A stretch of DNA of 44,154 bases from NCBI GenBank assembly GCA_030058085.1, contig JASGTU010000287.1:1-44154 (forward strand), in the 5' to 3' direction. The position numbers were made by a program, and so were the translations under genes. The notes under the pieces were generated by a model. That model was given only the letters and a program-made list of their open reading frames with translations. It was not told the origin of the DNA and did not search any database. The DNA is from Chloroflexota bacterium. GTDB lineage: Bacteria; Chloroflexota; Anaerolineae; Caldilineales; Caldilineaceae. Below are positions 24,928-33,079 of the stretch, piece after piece. The stretch's first letter is position 1. Every line of letters starts with the position of its first letter.

Positions 24928-25563
24928 GTGCAATTATACCTGATCCGCCACGGACAGAGCTATGGGAACCTCAAAGAGTGGCCGCACGGCAACACGGATG
25001 AGGGCTTGACGGAGTTGGGCCAGGAGCAGGCGGCGCGGCTGGCGGCCTGGCTGCCGGCGCATCTGCCGCACATCGACGCGTTCTATGCCAGCACGATGCG
25101 TCGGGCGTTGGAGACGGCCGCGGCGGTGGCGAAGCCCTATGACGTGACGGTGCGCCCCGACGACCGGCTGCGCGAGTTGGGCAATAACCGGCTGGACCAC
25201 ACAGCCTGGCCGAATGACGCGCTGCCGCCTCGCTATGCGGAGTACTGGGGGAACCGTCCCTTCGCGCCGACGATGGAGGACGCCGAAGGCGTGGAGTCGG
25301 TGATGCACGCGCGCACGCGGGTGGGGCTGTTCATCGAGGAGATCGTGGAGAGACACCGCGGCGAGATCGTGGTTGCCGTGTGTCACGGCGGGGTGGTGGA
25401 GTGCGTGTTCGCGCATGTGTTCAACGTGGGGCCGTGGAGCCGCTGCGAGGTGTGGGCGCACAACACGGCCGTGACGCATTTCGAGTACGTGGATGCGCCG
25501 GGCGCGCGGGCGGCGTGGCGGCTGCACTACCATAACCGGGTGGAGCATTTGGAGGGTGGGTGA
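24928..25563 (+). CDS. Histidine phosphatase family protein
   Basis: A 211-residue phosphoglycerate-mutase-like phosphatase. The catalytic RHG motif is in YLIRHGQSYGN at residues 4-14. The second conserved His is in AVCHGGVVECVF, and the acid residue region is RLRELGNNRL. The GTG start has AGGAGG 9 bases upstream. The gene follows a 264-base gap that holds only a CACGAATTG-type remnant. Its stop codon overlaps the next gene's GTG as GTGA. The substrate is unknown; small phosphomonoesters are usual. Confidence 0.92.
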   Translation: MQLYLIRHGQSYGNLKEWPHGNTDEGLTELGQEQAARLAAWLPAHLPHIDAFYASTMRRALETAAAVAKPYDVTVRPDDRLRELGNNRLDHTAWPNDALPPRYAEYWGNRPFAPTMEDAEGVESVMHARTRVGLFIEEIVERHRGEIVVAVCHGGVVECVFAHVFNVGPWSRCEVWAHNTAVTHFEYVDAPGARAAWRLHYHNRVEHLEGG

Positions 25564-26327
25564 TATTGGCCATGACTTCCTTACCAAACGACTGGTTTAC
25601 TGACGAGGAGTTCTGGATCGCGACGTATCCTTTCATGTTCCCGGACACGGCCTTCGCTGCGGCGGCGGAGGACGCGGCCAAGGTGATGGCGCTGAGCGGC
25701 TGCGCGGGCGGCGCTCTGCTCGACCTGGGCTGCGGACCCGGGCGCTTCGTCGTGCCTTTCGCCCAGGCGGGCTTCGCGGTGACCGGCGTGGACCGCACTC
25801 CCTTCCTGCTGGACAAAGCCCGCGCCTATGCCGCCGCGCAGCAAGTCAGCGTGGAATTCGTGCGGGAGGACATGCGCGCCTTCGTGCGGCCTGGCGCCTT
25901 CGACATCGCTATCAATCTGTTCACCACGTTCGGATATTTCGCCGATCCGAAGGACAACGCCAAGGTGCTCGACAACGTGTTTGCCAGCCTGATGCCCGGC
26001 GGCGTGTTCGTGCTCGATACGATGGGCAAAGAGGTGTTGGCACGCGTCTTCGCCCCGACCGGCGCGCAGACGCTGGACAACGGCGATGCGCTCTTTCAGC
26101 GGCGGGCAGTGACCCGCGACTGGTCTCTGAGCGAGAGCGCGTGGACGTTGGTGCAGGGCGAACGGGCGCGCACCTTCCATGTGCGCCATTGGCTCTATTC
26201 CGGACAGGAGATGCGGCGCATGATGCTTGACGCCGGCTTTACACGCGTCGACCTGTATGGCAACCTGGACGGCGAACCCTACGACGTGGAGGCGCGGCGG
26301 TTGGTCGCCGTGGCGCGTAAGAGATAG
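25560..26327 (+). CDS. Class I SAM-dependent methyltransferase
   Basis: A methyltransferase of 251-255 residues. Motif I is LLDLGCGPGRFVVPFAQAGF. The motif II/III region is VTGVDRTPFLLDKARAYA, and the SAM-acidic loop FVREDMRAF and FDIAINLFTTFGYF follow. It is a generic small-molecule or RNA methylase of the UbiE/Tam-like fold. The start is uncertain: GTG 25560 overlaps the preceding stop (GTGA), while ATG 25572 and TTG 25566 are further downstream. Coupling with the phosphatase gene suggests a shared pathway, unknown. Confidence 0.85.
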   Translation: MILAMTSLPNDWFTDEEFWIATYPFMFPDTAFAAAAEDAAKVMALSGCAGGALLDLGCGPGRFVVPFAQAGFAVTGVDRTPFLLDKARAYAAAQQVSVEFVREDMRAFVRPGAFDIAINLFTTFGYFADPKDNAKVLDNVFASLMPGGVFVLDTMGKEVLARVFAPTGAQTLDNGDALFQRRAVTRDWSLSESAWTLVQGERARTFHVRHWLYSGQEMRRMMLDAGFTRVDLYGNLDGEPYDVEARRLVAVARKR

Positions 26328-26331
26328 GTTT

Positions 26332-26367
26332 GCGCCTACATGCATGTGCTATGATCTGCATAGGCGT
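26332..26367 (+). promoter_or_regulatory. Promoter/operator of the toxin-antitoxin pair
   Basis: A -10-like TATGAT (26350-26355) lies between inverted arms CGCCTA (26333-26338) and TAGGCG (26361-26366). A perfect 10-base palindrome ACATGCATGT overlaps the left side. Palindromes that straddle the -10 box are the usual autoregulatory operators of RelB/Phd-type antitoxins. No good -35 is seen. Confidence 0.5.
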
Positions 26368-26411
26368 ACAGGACTGAAGGTTATGAGGGCAAGGGAGGGC
26401 TTGAATCAATT

Positions 26412-26618
26412 ATGCTGAACCTGGAAAGCCTGCGCATCCAATATATCACCGACGGAAAAGGCAAGAAAAGCGCTGCGGTCATCCCAATCGAAGAGTTCTA
26501 CAAGCTATTGGAGGACTTGGATGATCTGGCGGTGGCGGCGGAACGACGCGATGAGCCGGCTATATCACATGAACAGGTTGTAGATGAGCTGAAAGCAGAT
26601 GGCCTCTTACCGGATTGA
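26412..26618 (+). CDS. Type II antitoxin, RelB/Phd-like
   Basis: A 68-residue acidic protein. The N-terminal strand LRIQYITDGKGKKSAAVIPIEEFYKLLEDL resembles Phd/YefM-type dimerisation and DNA-binding segments. The acidic tail (EQVVDELKADGLLPD) should wrap the toxin. It overlaps the toxin gene by 20 bases, the usual antitoxin-first order. It lacks a clear ribosome-binding site at 5-9 bases; GGGAGGG lies about 13 bases upstream. Confidence 0.82.
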   Translation: MLNLESLRIQYITDGKGKKSAAVIPIEEFYKLLEDLDDLAVAAERRDEPAISHEQVVDELKADGLLPD

Positions 26619-26859
26619 GTGGAAGCGCTCGGCGGTCAAAGAACTGAAGCGGCTTCCTGTTGAGGTCATCGCACGCATCGTAAAGGCCGTTGAAGGGTTA
26701 TCCGCCAACCCGTTTCCTGCCGGAGTAGTCAAGCTGGCGGGTGCACTCACTACCTATCGCATCAGAATCGGTGATTACCGGGTCGTGTATTCGGTTGACG
26801 AGTCTGTTCTGGTGGTGGAGATTGTGCGCGTGCGCCATCGGAAGGATGTGTATCGATGA
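26599..26859 (+). CDS. Type II toxin, RelE/ParE family
   Basis: An 86-residue basic protein with the RelE/ParE fold pattern: YRIEWKRSAVKELKRLP at the N terminus, a helix pair, then LTTYRIRIGDYRVVYSVDE and VEIVRVRHRKDVYR at the C terminus. The RIRIGDYRVVY strand and terminal RVRHRKDVY match RelE-type ribosome-dependent mRNA interferases more than ParE gyrase toxins. This assignment is from pattern only. It overlaps the antitoxin gene. Confidence 0.9.
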   Translation: MASYRIEWKRSAVKELKRLPVEVIARIVKAVEGLSANPFPAGVVKLAGALTTYRIRIGDYRVVYSVDESVLVVEIVRVRHRKDVYR

Positions 26860-26922
26860 CCCCGTGTAGGCTGTGAGATTCCGGTCTAGCGCGGGCTTGG
26901 TTAGCGAAGGGAGTTTGTTTTG

Positions 26923-27411
26923 ATGAAGGAGATGATCACCACGCTGTACGAGTACGACTGCTGGGCCAACCGGCGCATCTTTGACGGGGCGCAGCAGTTG
27001 AGCGAGGAGCAGTACCGGGCGCCGTCCGCCTTCGGCAGCCTGCACCACGCGCTGTCGCATTTGGCCGGCGTCGAGATTCTGTGGCGCACGCTGGCCCAGG
27101 ATGGAACGCTCAGCCAACTGCCGCCCTCCGAGCAGGAGCTCGCCTCGCTGGACGAGGTGCGCGCCCTGTGGCAGGAGGAAGAGAAGCGCTGCCGCGCCTT
27201 TCTCGAAGGGTTAACTGAGGCAGATCTCGCAGCCGAGCTGGAACTCACCAGCCCGCGCGGCGATACGAATTCCTATGCACGCTGGGAAATGCTCAACCAT
27301 ATGCTGCTGCACAGTATGCAACACCGCACCGAAGCCGCCGCTATCCTCACCGAACATGACCGGTCGCCCGGCAATCTGGACTTCATCTTCTTCATCAGGG
27401 AACGCAAATAG
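26923..27411 (+). CDS. DinB-family protein
   Basis: A 162-residue four-helix DinB/YfiT-type protein with three metal-binding histidines: one in GSLHHALSHLAGVEILW, two in LLHSMQHRTEAAAIL. The tail GNLDFIFFIRE is typical. The family holds metal-dependent thiol transferases and hydrolases; the role here is unknown. ATG 26923 has AAGGGAG 9 bases upstream; a TTG three bases earlier is also open. The enolase-superfamily gene begins 9 bases after its stop, so they are co-transcribed. Confidence 0.9.
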   Translation: MKEMITTLYEYDCWANRRIFDGAQQLSEEQYRAPSAFGSLHHALSHLAGVEILWRTLAQDGTLSQLPPSEQELASLDEVRALWQEEEKRCRAFLEGLTEADLAAELELTSPRGDTNSYARWEMLNHMLLHSMQHRTEAAAILTEHDRSPGNLDFIFFIRERK

Positions 27412-27420
27412 GGCGGAGCT

Positions 27421-28560
27421 ATGCCAAAGACACGCATTTCGGCGGTCGAGTGGGCGGAATTGGAGGGACGGCGACCGCGCTTGGCCGGATGCAACGCGCG
27501 GCTGGGCGTGCACGGGCAAAGCGTGCGCGTCCCACTGGCGCGCATTACCACGGACGACGGCGCAAGCGGGTTCGGCTTCTGCCGCGCCACCGAGGAGCAG
27601 ATTTTGGATGTGCTGGGCCAGCCGCTGGATGCGTTGTTCGACGCGCAATACGGCGCGACGCCGGCGGGCCAGTTCTTCGACTTCCCGCTGTGGGACCTGA
27701 TGGCGAAGCGCGCAAGCCAGCCGGTCTATCGCCTGGCCGCGACGATGGCCGGCAAGCCTGCGCCGCAGTCGCTGCGCGTATCCTGCTACGACACGTCGCT
27801 CTATATGGACGATCTGCACCTGGCGAGCGACGAGGAGGCCGCCGAACTGTTGGCGGCGGAGACGCGCGCGGGGCTGGCTTGCGGGCATCGCGCCTTTAAG
27901 ATCAAGACGGGGCGGGGCGCCCGCCATATGCCGGTGGAGGAGGGGACGCGCCGCGACATCGCGGTGATCCGCGCGGTGCGCGCCGCTGCGGGTGAGGGGG
28001 CGATCCTCATGATCGACGCCAACGACGGCTACACCCTCAACCTGGCGAAGCGCGTGCTGGCGGAGACGGCGGACTGCCGCATCTACTGGCTGGAGGAGCC
28101 GTTTCACGAGGACCATGCACTTTATGAAGACCTGCAGGCGTGGCTGCGGGCGGAGGGGCTGCCCACCCTGATCGCCGACGGCGAGGGCGAGGCGTCGCCC
28201 AACCTGCTGGCATGGGCGCAGGCGGGCCTGGTCAACGTCGTGCAGTACGACCTCCTCTCCTACGGCTTCAGCGATTGGCTGGCGCTGGGCGCAAAACTGG
28301 ACGGCTGGGGCGTGCATTCCGCGCCGCACCACTATGGACGGCACATCGGCAACTACGCGGTCTGCCATCTGGCGGGCGCGCTGGCGCGTCTTGCCTTCGC
28401 CGAGTGGGACGAGACCGTGACGCCGGGTCTGGACGGCGGCGGCTATGTCATCGAGGAGGGCCAGGTCGTCGTGCCGGACAGCCCTGGTTTTGGGCTGACG
28501 CTGGACGCGGAGGTCTTTACCCAGGCCGCGGCGACGCGCGGCGTCATCCACGCGCTGTAG
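27421..28560 (+). CDS. Enolase-superfamily enzyme (mandelate racemase / muconate lactonizing type)
   Basis: A 379-residue enzyme that would abstract a proton alpha to a carboxylate. Features in order: the catalytic KxK of FKIKTG, then metal ligands Asp in IDANDG, Glu in YWLEEPF and Asp/Glu in IADGEGEAS. The His-rich HSAPHHYGRHIGNY near the C terminus sits at the position of the general-acid/base residue. Likely a sugar-acid dehydratase or epimerase. It follows the DinB gene closely and precedes a GNAT gene. A second, divergent enolase-superfamily member lies at 36360. Confidence 0.88.
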   Translation: MPKTRISAVEWAELEGRRPRLAGCNARLGVHGQSVRVPLARITTDDGASGFGFCRATEEQILDVLGQPLDALFDAQYGATPAGQFFDFPLWDLMAKRASQPVYRLAATMAGKPAPQSLRVSCYDTSLYMDDLHLASDEEAAELLAAETRAGLACGHRAFKIKTGRGARHMPVEEGTRRDIAVIRAVRAAAGEGAILMIDANDGYTLNLAKRVLAETADCRIYWLEEPFHEDHALYEDLQAWLRAEGLPTLIADGEGEASPNLLAWAQAGLVNVVQYDLLSYGFSDWLALGAKLDGWGVHSAPHHYGRHIGNYAVCHLAGALARLAFAEWDETVTPGLDGGGYVIEEGQVVVPDSPGFGLTLDAEVFTQAAATRGVIHAL

Positions 28561-28622
28561 CGGGCGCGGCATACACAGACGCGAGATCGGCCTTCGGACA
28601 TAAAAACTGGGAGGGCACGGCA

Positions 28623-29153
28623 TTGCTGCAAGGGGAACGCGTGCGGCTGCGCGCACGAGAACGGGACGATCTGGCGCGGTTGTGGGAATTCAACAACGAC
28701 CTAGCGGTCGAGTTAGCGGGCGGAGGCGACCCGCCCATGCCCCAGGCGCAAGCCCGGCTGCTGGCGGAGTTTGAACAGGATGTTGCCAAAGGCGGGCGCG
28801 ACGGCATGAGTTTTGTGATCGAGGTCGACGGCCAAGTGATCGGGCAGTGCGCCTTGTTCAACGCCGACGAGACCGCGCACACGTGCGAACTGGGCATCAC
28901 CATCGGCGATAAGGCGTATTGGGGCCAGGGCTATGGCCGGGAGAGCGTGCGCCTGCTGCTGAAGTATGCGTTTCGCCATCACAACTACCACAAGGTGTGG
29001 CTGCGCGTCCACGCCGGCAACGAGCGAGCGCTGCGCGCCTATGTCGCCTGCGGCTTCCGCGAGGAGGGACGGCTGCGCGCCCACGTGTGGAGCGACGGGC
29101 GCTACGACGACCTGGTGCTGATGGGCGTGCTGCGCGAGGAGTGGCAGACGTAG
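28623..29153 (+). CDS. GNAT-family N-acetyltransferase (RimJ/RimL-like)
   Basis: A 176-residue acetyltransferase. LQGERVRLRARERDDL at the N terminus, the CELGITIGDKAYWGQGYGRESVRLLLKYAF block with the acetyl-CoA pyrophosphate loop (GQGYG), and the C-terminal ALRAYVACGFREEGRLR are those of RimJ/RimL-type GNATs. I use TTG 28623 because GGGAGGG lies 8 bases upstream. The open frame extends much further upstream, but only as a shadow over the enolase-superfamily gene. The substrate is unknown; ribosomal protein N termini or small amines are possible. Confidence 0.88.
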   Translation: MLQGERVRLRARERDDLARLWEFNNDLAVELAGGGDPPMPQAQARLLAEFEQDVAKGGRDGMSFVIEVDGQVIGQCALFNADETAHTCELGITIGDKAYWGQGYGRESVRLLLKYAFRHHNYHKVWLRVHAGNERALRAYVACGFREEGRLRAHVWSDGRYDDLVLMGVLREEWQT

Positions 29154-29171
29154 GGGAGCGGGAGAAGATTG

Positions 29172-29852
29172 ATGGCGACGCCGGATGAGGTGATGGAGCA
29201 TTTGCGCGCCGTGGCCCGTCCCGACCAGCTTGCGGGTATGGCGCGCTACGGCATGAACACGACCAACCGCTTGGGCGTGACCGTGCCCGAACTGCGACGT
29301 ATCGCCAAGATGACGGGTAAGGACCACGAACTCGCCCTGGCGCTGTGGCGGACGGGCGTCGCCGATGCGCGCATCCTGGCGAGCATGGTGGACGAGCCGC
29401 AGGCGGTCACCCCAGAGCAGATGGACGCCTGGGTCGCGGATTTCGATTCGTGGGATGTTTGCGATCAGGTGTGCATGAATCTGTTCGACAAGACGCCGCT
29501 TGCCTGGCAAAAAGTGCGCGAATGGGCAGGACGGGATGAAGAATTTGTGAAGCGGGCTGCGTTTGCGCTGATCGCGGCCCTGGCTTGGCACGACAAGCAG
29601 GCGGACGATGCGGCGTTCAGCGCGCTGCTGCCGGTTATCGTCGCAGGGGCGGCGGACGAACGAAACTATGTGAAGAAGGCAGTCAGTTGGGCGTTGCGCC
29701 ACATCGGCAAACGCAATGCGGCGTTATACGCAACGGCGCTGCGGACGGCGCAAGAACTGGCCGCGTCGGATTCCCGCCCGGCGCGCTGGATTGCACGCGA
29801 GACGGTCAAGGACTTGAACAGCGCGGCCGCACAACGCCGGCGTCGGGGCTGA
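29172..29852 (+). CDS. DNA alkylation repair protein (AlkD-like HEAT repeats)
   Basis: A 226-residue all-helical protein. The pattern GMNTTNRLGVTVPELRRIAK, ALALWRTGVADARILASMVDEP and DFDSWDVCDQVCMNLFDKTP is the signature of the AlkD/AlkC-type HEAT-repeat glycosylase family. VKRAAFALIAALAWHDKQ and NYVKKAVSWALRHIGKRN follow. It would excise positively charged alkylated bases from DNA. ATG 29172 is used; a TTG one codon earlier is open. It ends 4 bases before the convergent ROK gene's stop. Confidence 0.92.
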   Translation: MATPDEVMEHLRAVARPDQLAGMARYGMNTTNRLGVTVPELRRIAKMTGKDHELALALWRTGVADARILASMVDEPQAVTPEQMDAWVADFDSWDVCDQVCMNLFDKTPLAWQKVREWAGRDEEFVKRAAFALIAALAWHDKQADDAAFSALLPVIVAGAADERNYVKKAVSWALRHIGKRNAALYATALRTAQELAASDSRPARWIARETVKDLNSAAAQRRRRG

Positions 29853-29856
29853 CGGC

Positions 29857-31134
29857 TCAGTTGCGGGCGAACAACAACTCGCTGGCGTGTTGCAGCACGA
29901 GGACCGCCGCGCCGATAGCGCCGGCGTCCGGTCCTAAGGTGCTGTTGACGATGCGGGCGGCGGAGAGGGGATAGGCCATGGCGCGCCGCTGCACCTCGGC
30001 GCGCAGCGGTTCCAGCAGCACCTGACCGTTTTGGCCGACCGGCCCGCCCAGCACGATCAGCGCCGGGTTGAAGAGGTTTACCAGGTTGGCGATGGCGATG
30101 CCGAGGTAGATTGCAGTATCGTCGACGACATGCCGGGCCGCTTCGTCGCCCTGTTCGGCGGCGGCGAAGACGGTTTCGGCCATGATGCGTTCGGGGTGCC
30201 CTTCGGCCAGTTCCAGGAGCAGGCTTTCGGGACCGCCCCGCAGTTGGGCGCGGGCGCGGTTGGCGATCGCCGGCCCCGAGGCCAAGGCTTGCAGGCAGCC
30301 GCGGTTGCCGCAGGCGCACAGCGGGCCATCCGGTAAAATGGTGACGTGGCCCAACTCGCCCGCGCTTGAATTCACCCCCATGTAAAGCTGGCCCTGGATC
30401 ACTACGCCGGCGGCAATGCCCGTACCGATGGAGATATAGAGCAGGTTCTGCACATTCTGCTCGCGGCCGCACCACAACTCGGCTAGCGCGCCGACCTTGC
30501 TGCGGTTGGCGACGTACACGCCCATGCCCAACGCCTCCTCTGCCATAGCGCGGATCGGCACGTCGACCCAGCCGACGTCGACCGCGGTCTTGACCACGCC
30601 GGCAGCCATGTCGACCAGGCCGGGCGTGCCTAGTCCGATGGCGGGCAGCAGGCGCGAGCGGTCGATGCCTTGGGTAATCTGGGCGACGCCGGCTTGCAGG
30701 GCGGCGACAGCCGTGGCGGGGGAGAGGTCGCTCAGCGGCGTTTCGAGATGGCGCACGACCTCCGCGTCCAGGTCGGTGAGGACGATGCCCCAGCGGTGGT
30801 CGCGCAGGCGTGCGCCCAAGGCCAGGGCGGCGTGGGGATTGAACTCGATCATGACAGGCGGTCGCCCGCCGCGCGAATCGCCCAGGCCGCGCTCGCGCAC
30901 GAGGCCGGCGCGCAGCAGTTCGTCGATCAGGATGGCGATGGTGGCGCGGCTGAGGCCGGTGCGCTTGGCAAGCTGGGGGCGCGAGATCACGCGCTCCTCC
31001 AACAAGATGTCCAGGGCGCGGGCGCGGTTAAGCTCCTTCATCAGTTCGGGCTGGCCGATCAAGGATTTCACGTGGATGCCTCTGTCCCACATAGTCGTAC
31101 GCGGAACCCGGTTACGCTGCGTTCTCTGCGGCAT
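29857..31134 (-). CDS. ROK-family transcriptional regulator (NagC/XylR type)
   Basis: A regulator of about 425 residues. The N-terminal winged helix (residues about 25-85; NRARALDILLEE, ISRPQLAKRTGLSRATIAILIDELL) precedes a ROK sugar-kinase fold. That fold has IGLGTPGLVDM, the phosphate loop ISIGTGIAAGVV and the zinc motif GHVTILPDGPLCACGNRGCLQ. It binds DNA through the first part and a sugar effector through the second. I choose ATG 31134 with AAGGGG upstream over 31185. It is divergent from the sugar-uptake operon it most likely controls. Confidence 0.9.
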   Translation of the reverse strand: MPQRTQRNRVPRTTMWDRGIHVKSLIGQPELMKELNRARALDILLEERVISRPQLAKRTGLSRATIAILIDELLRAGLVRERGLGDSRGGRPPVMIEFNPHAALALGARLRDHRWGIVLTDLDAEVVRHLETPLSDLSPATAVAALQAGVAQITQGIDRSRLLPAIGLGTPGLVDMAAGVVKTAVDVGWVDVPIRAMAEEALGMGVYVANRSKVGALAELWCGREQNVQNLLYISIGTGIAAGVVIQGQLYMGVNSSAGELGHVTILPDGPLCACGNRGCLQALASGPAIANRARAQLRGGPESLLLELAEGHPERIMAETVFAAAEQGDEAARHVVDDTAIYLGIAIANLVNLFNPALIVLGGPVGQNGQVLLEPLRAEVQRRAMAYPLSAARIVNSTLGPDAGAIGAAVLVLQHASELLFARN

Positions 31135-31189
31135 TGGCGGCCCCTTGTAATTCAACGGACGGACGGACTTTGCCTGCCGAGTCAATCAT

Positions 31190-31232
31190 ATTGTACGCTC
31201 CCCGCGCTATTTCGTCAACTGCGTTAACAAAG
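31190..31232 (-). promoter_or_regulatory. Promoter of the ROK gene with overlapping operator-like repeat
   Basis: On the minus strand: -35 TTGACG (31213-31218), a 17-base spacer and -10 TACAAT (31190-31195). Over the -35 lies an imperfect inverted repeat TTTCGTCAAC-TGC-GTTAACAAAG (31210-31232, plus strand), as expected for autoregulation. A GGAC triplet repeat (31155-31166) lies in the untranslated leader. Confidence 0.6.
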
Positions 31233-31330
31233 AAAGGGCTTGCTTCTGGCGCATCCCCTGGGCTGGTTGTGGTTGTTGCGTCTGATGAAAATGCGCACGT
31301 ACTTGGGGTGGGTCATCTTTCGATGGTATA

Positions 31331-31359
31331 TTGACAAAGTCGGTCCGCCATGCTATAGT
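31331..31359 (+). promoter_or_regulatory. Strong sigma70-type promoter of the sugar-uptake operon
   Basis: A perfect -35 TTGACA (31331-31336), a 17-base spacer and -10 TATAGT (31354-31359, five of six) preceded by TGC, an extended -10. Transcription should start near 31366, leaving a leader of about 200 bases before the binding-protein gene. The leader (31366-31564) holds no recognised riboswitch. It contains only a small stem GGATT/AATCC and a short hydrophobic reading frame. Confidence 0.75.
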
Positions 31360-31564
31360 TGTGTATGGATCCAAGACGGCGCACCTTCCTATCGTTGCTC
31401 TGGTTGCCGCACTCTTTGTCGTTCCGTCAATCTTCATGATGCCGCCGGATTGAGCTAATCCAATTCCTCGTGATGTATCGTATAGCGCCTTGCCCTTGGG
31501 TGGTGTGCTATTCGTGTCGTGTAACTCCGATTTTCGCCCACTTACCTAGAATCTGGAGGCTCTA

Positions 31565-32926
31565 ATGATGTATGGCAAGAATCGCATGACGCGGCGGAGT
31601 TTTCTGCGCGCATCCGCAGCGGTGACCGGCGGGGCGTTGCTGGCGGCCTGTGCGCCGTCGCAACCGGCGGCTGCTCCGGCAGGTGGAGAAGCCGCCGCGC
31701 CGGCGCAAGAGCAGGTGACGTTGCGGCTGCAAAACTGGTTCAGTGAAGGCGATATTGGCGCTTGGCAGATCGGGTTGGATCGTGCGGCGGAGAGCAATCC
31801 GGAAATCGCGATCAAGTTGGAGTTTAATCCCTACGGCGAGACCGCGGTCAAGATCATGGCGGAGGCCGCGGCCGGAAACGTGCCCGACCTGATCATGGCG
31901 AGCAATGAGCACACGCCGATCTTGGCCTGCAGCCAGTTGCTGATGGATCTGAATCCCTTCATCGAGAGGAACCCGGAAGTTGACCCGGACGATTTCGCAG
32001 CCGGCGTCTCGCAGGGCTTCAAGATGTGGGACCGCTGGTGGGGCTTCCCCTACGATCATTCCACCTGGGCCATCTACTACAACCAGGCCATGTTCGACGA
32101 GGCCGGCATCGAGTACCCCGGCGGCGTTGGCAGCGAGCCGTGGACAGTGGGCGAGTTCGTCGAGGTTGCCAAGGCGTTGACCAAGCCCGACGGCTCGCAG
32201 TGGGGCGTCTGGTATCCCGGCGCCACGCCCAATCAGTATCTCGACTCGTGCTTCATCTACAGCGCGGGCGGGCGCAACTTCGACGACGGCCTGCGCCAGT
32301 GCATCATCGACTCGCCCGAGTCGGCGAAGGGTTTGCAGTTCATCGTCGACCTGATGCATACGCACAAGGTAGCGCCGACGCCTGCCGAGTTGGCCGGCGG
32401 CGACATCGACTACTTTGCTTCCGGTTTGGCCGCCATGCATATTAACGGCCAGTGGGACCTGATGGGCAAGAACCAGACCAGCGACTTTGACTTTGATGTG
32501 GCGTATCTGCCCGTCATCGATGACAAGCGCGGCGTCACCGGCGGCTCGGGCTTCTGCATCAGCGCCAACACCGCCCACCCCGATGAAGCTTGGGCCTGGT
32601 TGAGCCGCTTCACCAGCGGGGAAGTACTGGGCGAGATGGTCGGCAGCACGGGCCGCGGCATTCCGGCGCGCTGGAGCGCAGCGGAGACATATCTGGAAGG
32701 CGCCGGCAAGGCCGAGAACGCCGGCATCTTCATCGACCAACTCTCCTGGGCGTTCAATGATCGTTCCGTCGTCGCCTTTTACGAGTTCGTCGATTCATAT
32801 ACGCGGCACCTCGAACCGATCTACGCTTCCGGCGAAGGCGACATCGAGGCTGCGCTGGCGAAGGTCGCAGAGGAAACCAACGCTGCGATGGAAGAGAAGT
32901 GGTCTAGCTGCACGTTGGCTATCTGA
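31565..32926 (+). CDS. Extracellular solute-binding protein, sugar ABC importer (family 1), Tat-type lipoprotein
   Basis: A 453-residue binding protein. It starts with a twin-arginine motif TRRSFLRA and a lipobox LLAAC, then an Ala/Pro-rich linker, so it should be exported folded and lipid-anchored. The mature part has the family 1 layout: VTLRLQNWFSEGDIG; the sequence GNVPDLIMAS at about residue 105; then the hinge region GFPYDHSTWAIYYNQAMFDEAGI. GGSGFCISANTAHPDEAWAWL and RGIPARWSA follow near the C terminus. GGAGG lies 4 bases before the first ATG and 7 before the second (31568). It is the first gene of the operon. The ligand is probably an oligosaccharide, acid sugar or glycoside. Confidence 0.94.
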   Translation: MMYGKNRMTRRSFLRASAAVTGGALLAACAPSQPAAAPAGGEAAAPAQEQVTLRLQNWFSEGDIGAWQIGLDRAAESNPEIAIKLEFNPYGETAVKIMAEAAAGNVPDLIMASNEHTPILACSQLLMDLNPFIERNPEVDPDDFAAGVSQGFKMWDRWWGFPYDHSTWAIYYNQAMFDEAGIEYPGGVGSEPWTVGEFVEVAKALTKPDGSQWGVWYPGATPNQYLDSCFIYSAGGRNFDDGLRQCIIDSPESAKGLQFIVDLMHTHKVAPTPAELAGGDIDYFASGLAAMHINGQWDLMGKNQTSDFDFDVAYLPVIDDKRGVTGGSGFCISANTAHPDEAWAWLSRFTSGEVLGEMVGSTGRGIPARWSAAETYLEGAGKAENAGIFIDQLSWAFNDRSVVAFYEFVDSYTRHLEPIYASGEGDIEAALAKVAEETNAAMEEKWSSCTLAI

Positions 32927-32945
32927 TCTCAATGGGCATCTGCAA

Positions 32946-32984
32946 GGCGACTTGAGTTGTGACGTTCAACAGGCTCAAGTCGCC
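32946..32984 (+). promoter_or_regulatory. Intercistronic hairpin 1 downstream of the binding-protein gene
   Basis: Perfect 11-base stem GGCGACTTGAG / CTCAAGTCGCC with a 17-base loop, 19 bases after the stop codon. No good T run follows, so it is more likely an mRNA-stabilising or attenuating hairpin than a full terminator. Such hairpins often raise the amount of binding protein relative to the permeases. Confidence 0.65.
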
Positions 32985-33005
32985 TGCGTTGTTCGCAATG
33001 AGATT

Positions 33006-33079
33006 GGCGGGCGGTTGCCGCGTGCTTATAACCGCTACGTGATGCCGGTGAAGGATGCCGGAAGCGGCGACCGCCCGCC
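33006..33079 (+). promoter_or_regulatory. Intercistronic hairpin 2, long G+C-rich stem
   Basis: Arms GGCGGGCGGTTGCCGC (33006-33021) and GCGGCGACCGCCCGCC (33064-33079) pair over 16 positions with one G-T wobble. They enclose a 42-base loop that contains two GATGCCGG direct repeats. It lies between hairpin 1 and the first permease gene. Confidence 0.6.

Noticed and set aside
27211-28656. Minus-strand open frame of 481 codons opposite the DinB and enolase-superfamily genes
   Set aside because: Antisense shadow of genes with intact catalytic motifs; the composition is Arg/His/Gln-rich.
31155-31166. GGACGGACGGAC triplet repeat as a regulatory site
   Set aside because: Short, low complexity and located in the leader of the ROK gene. 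No partner repeat is seen.
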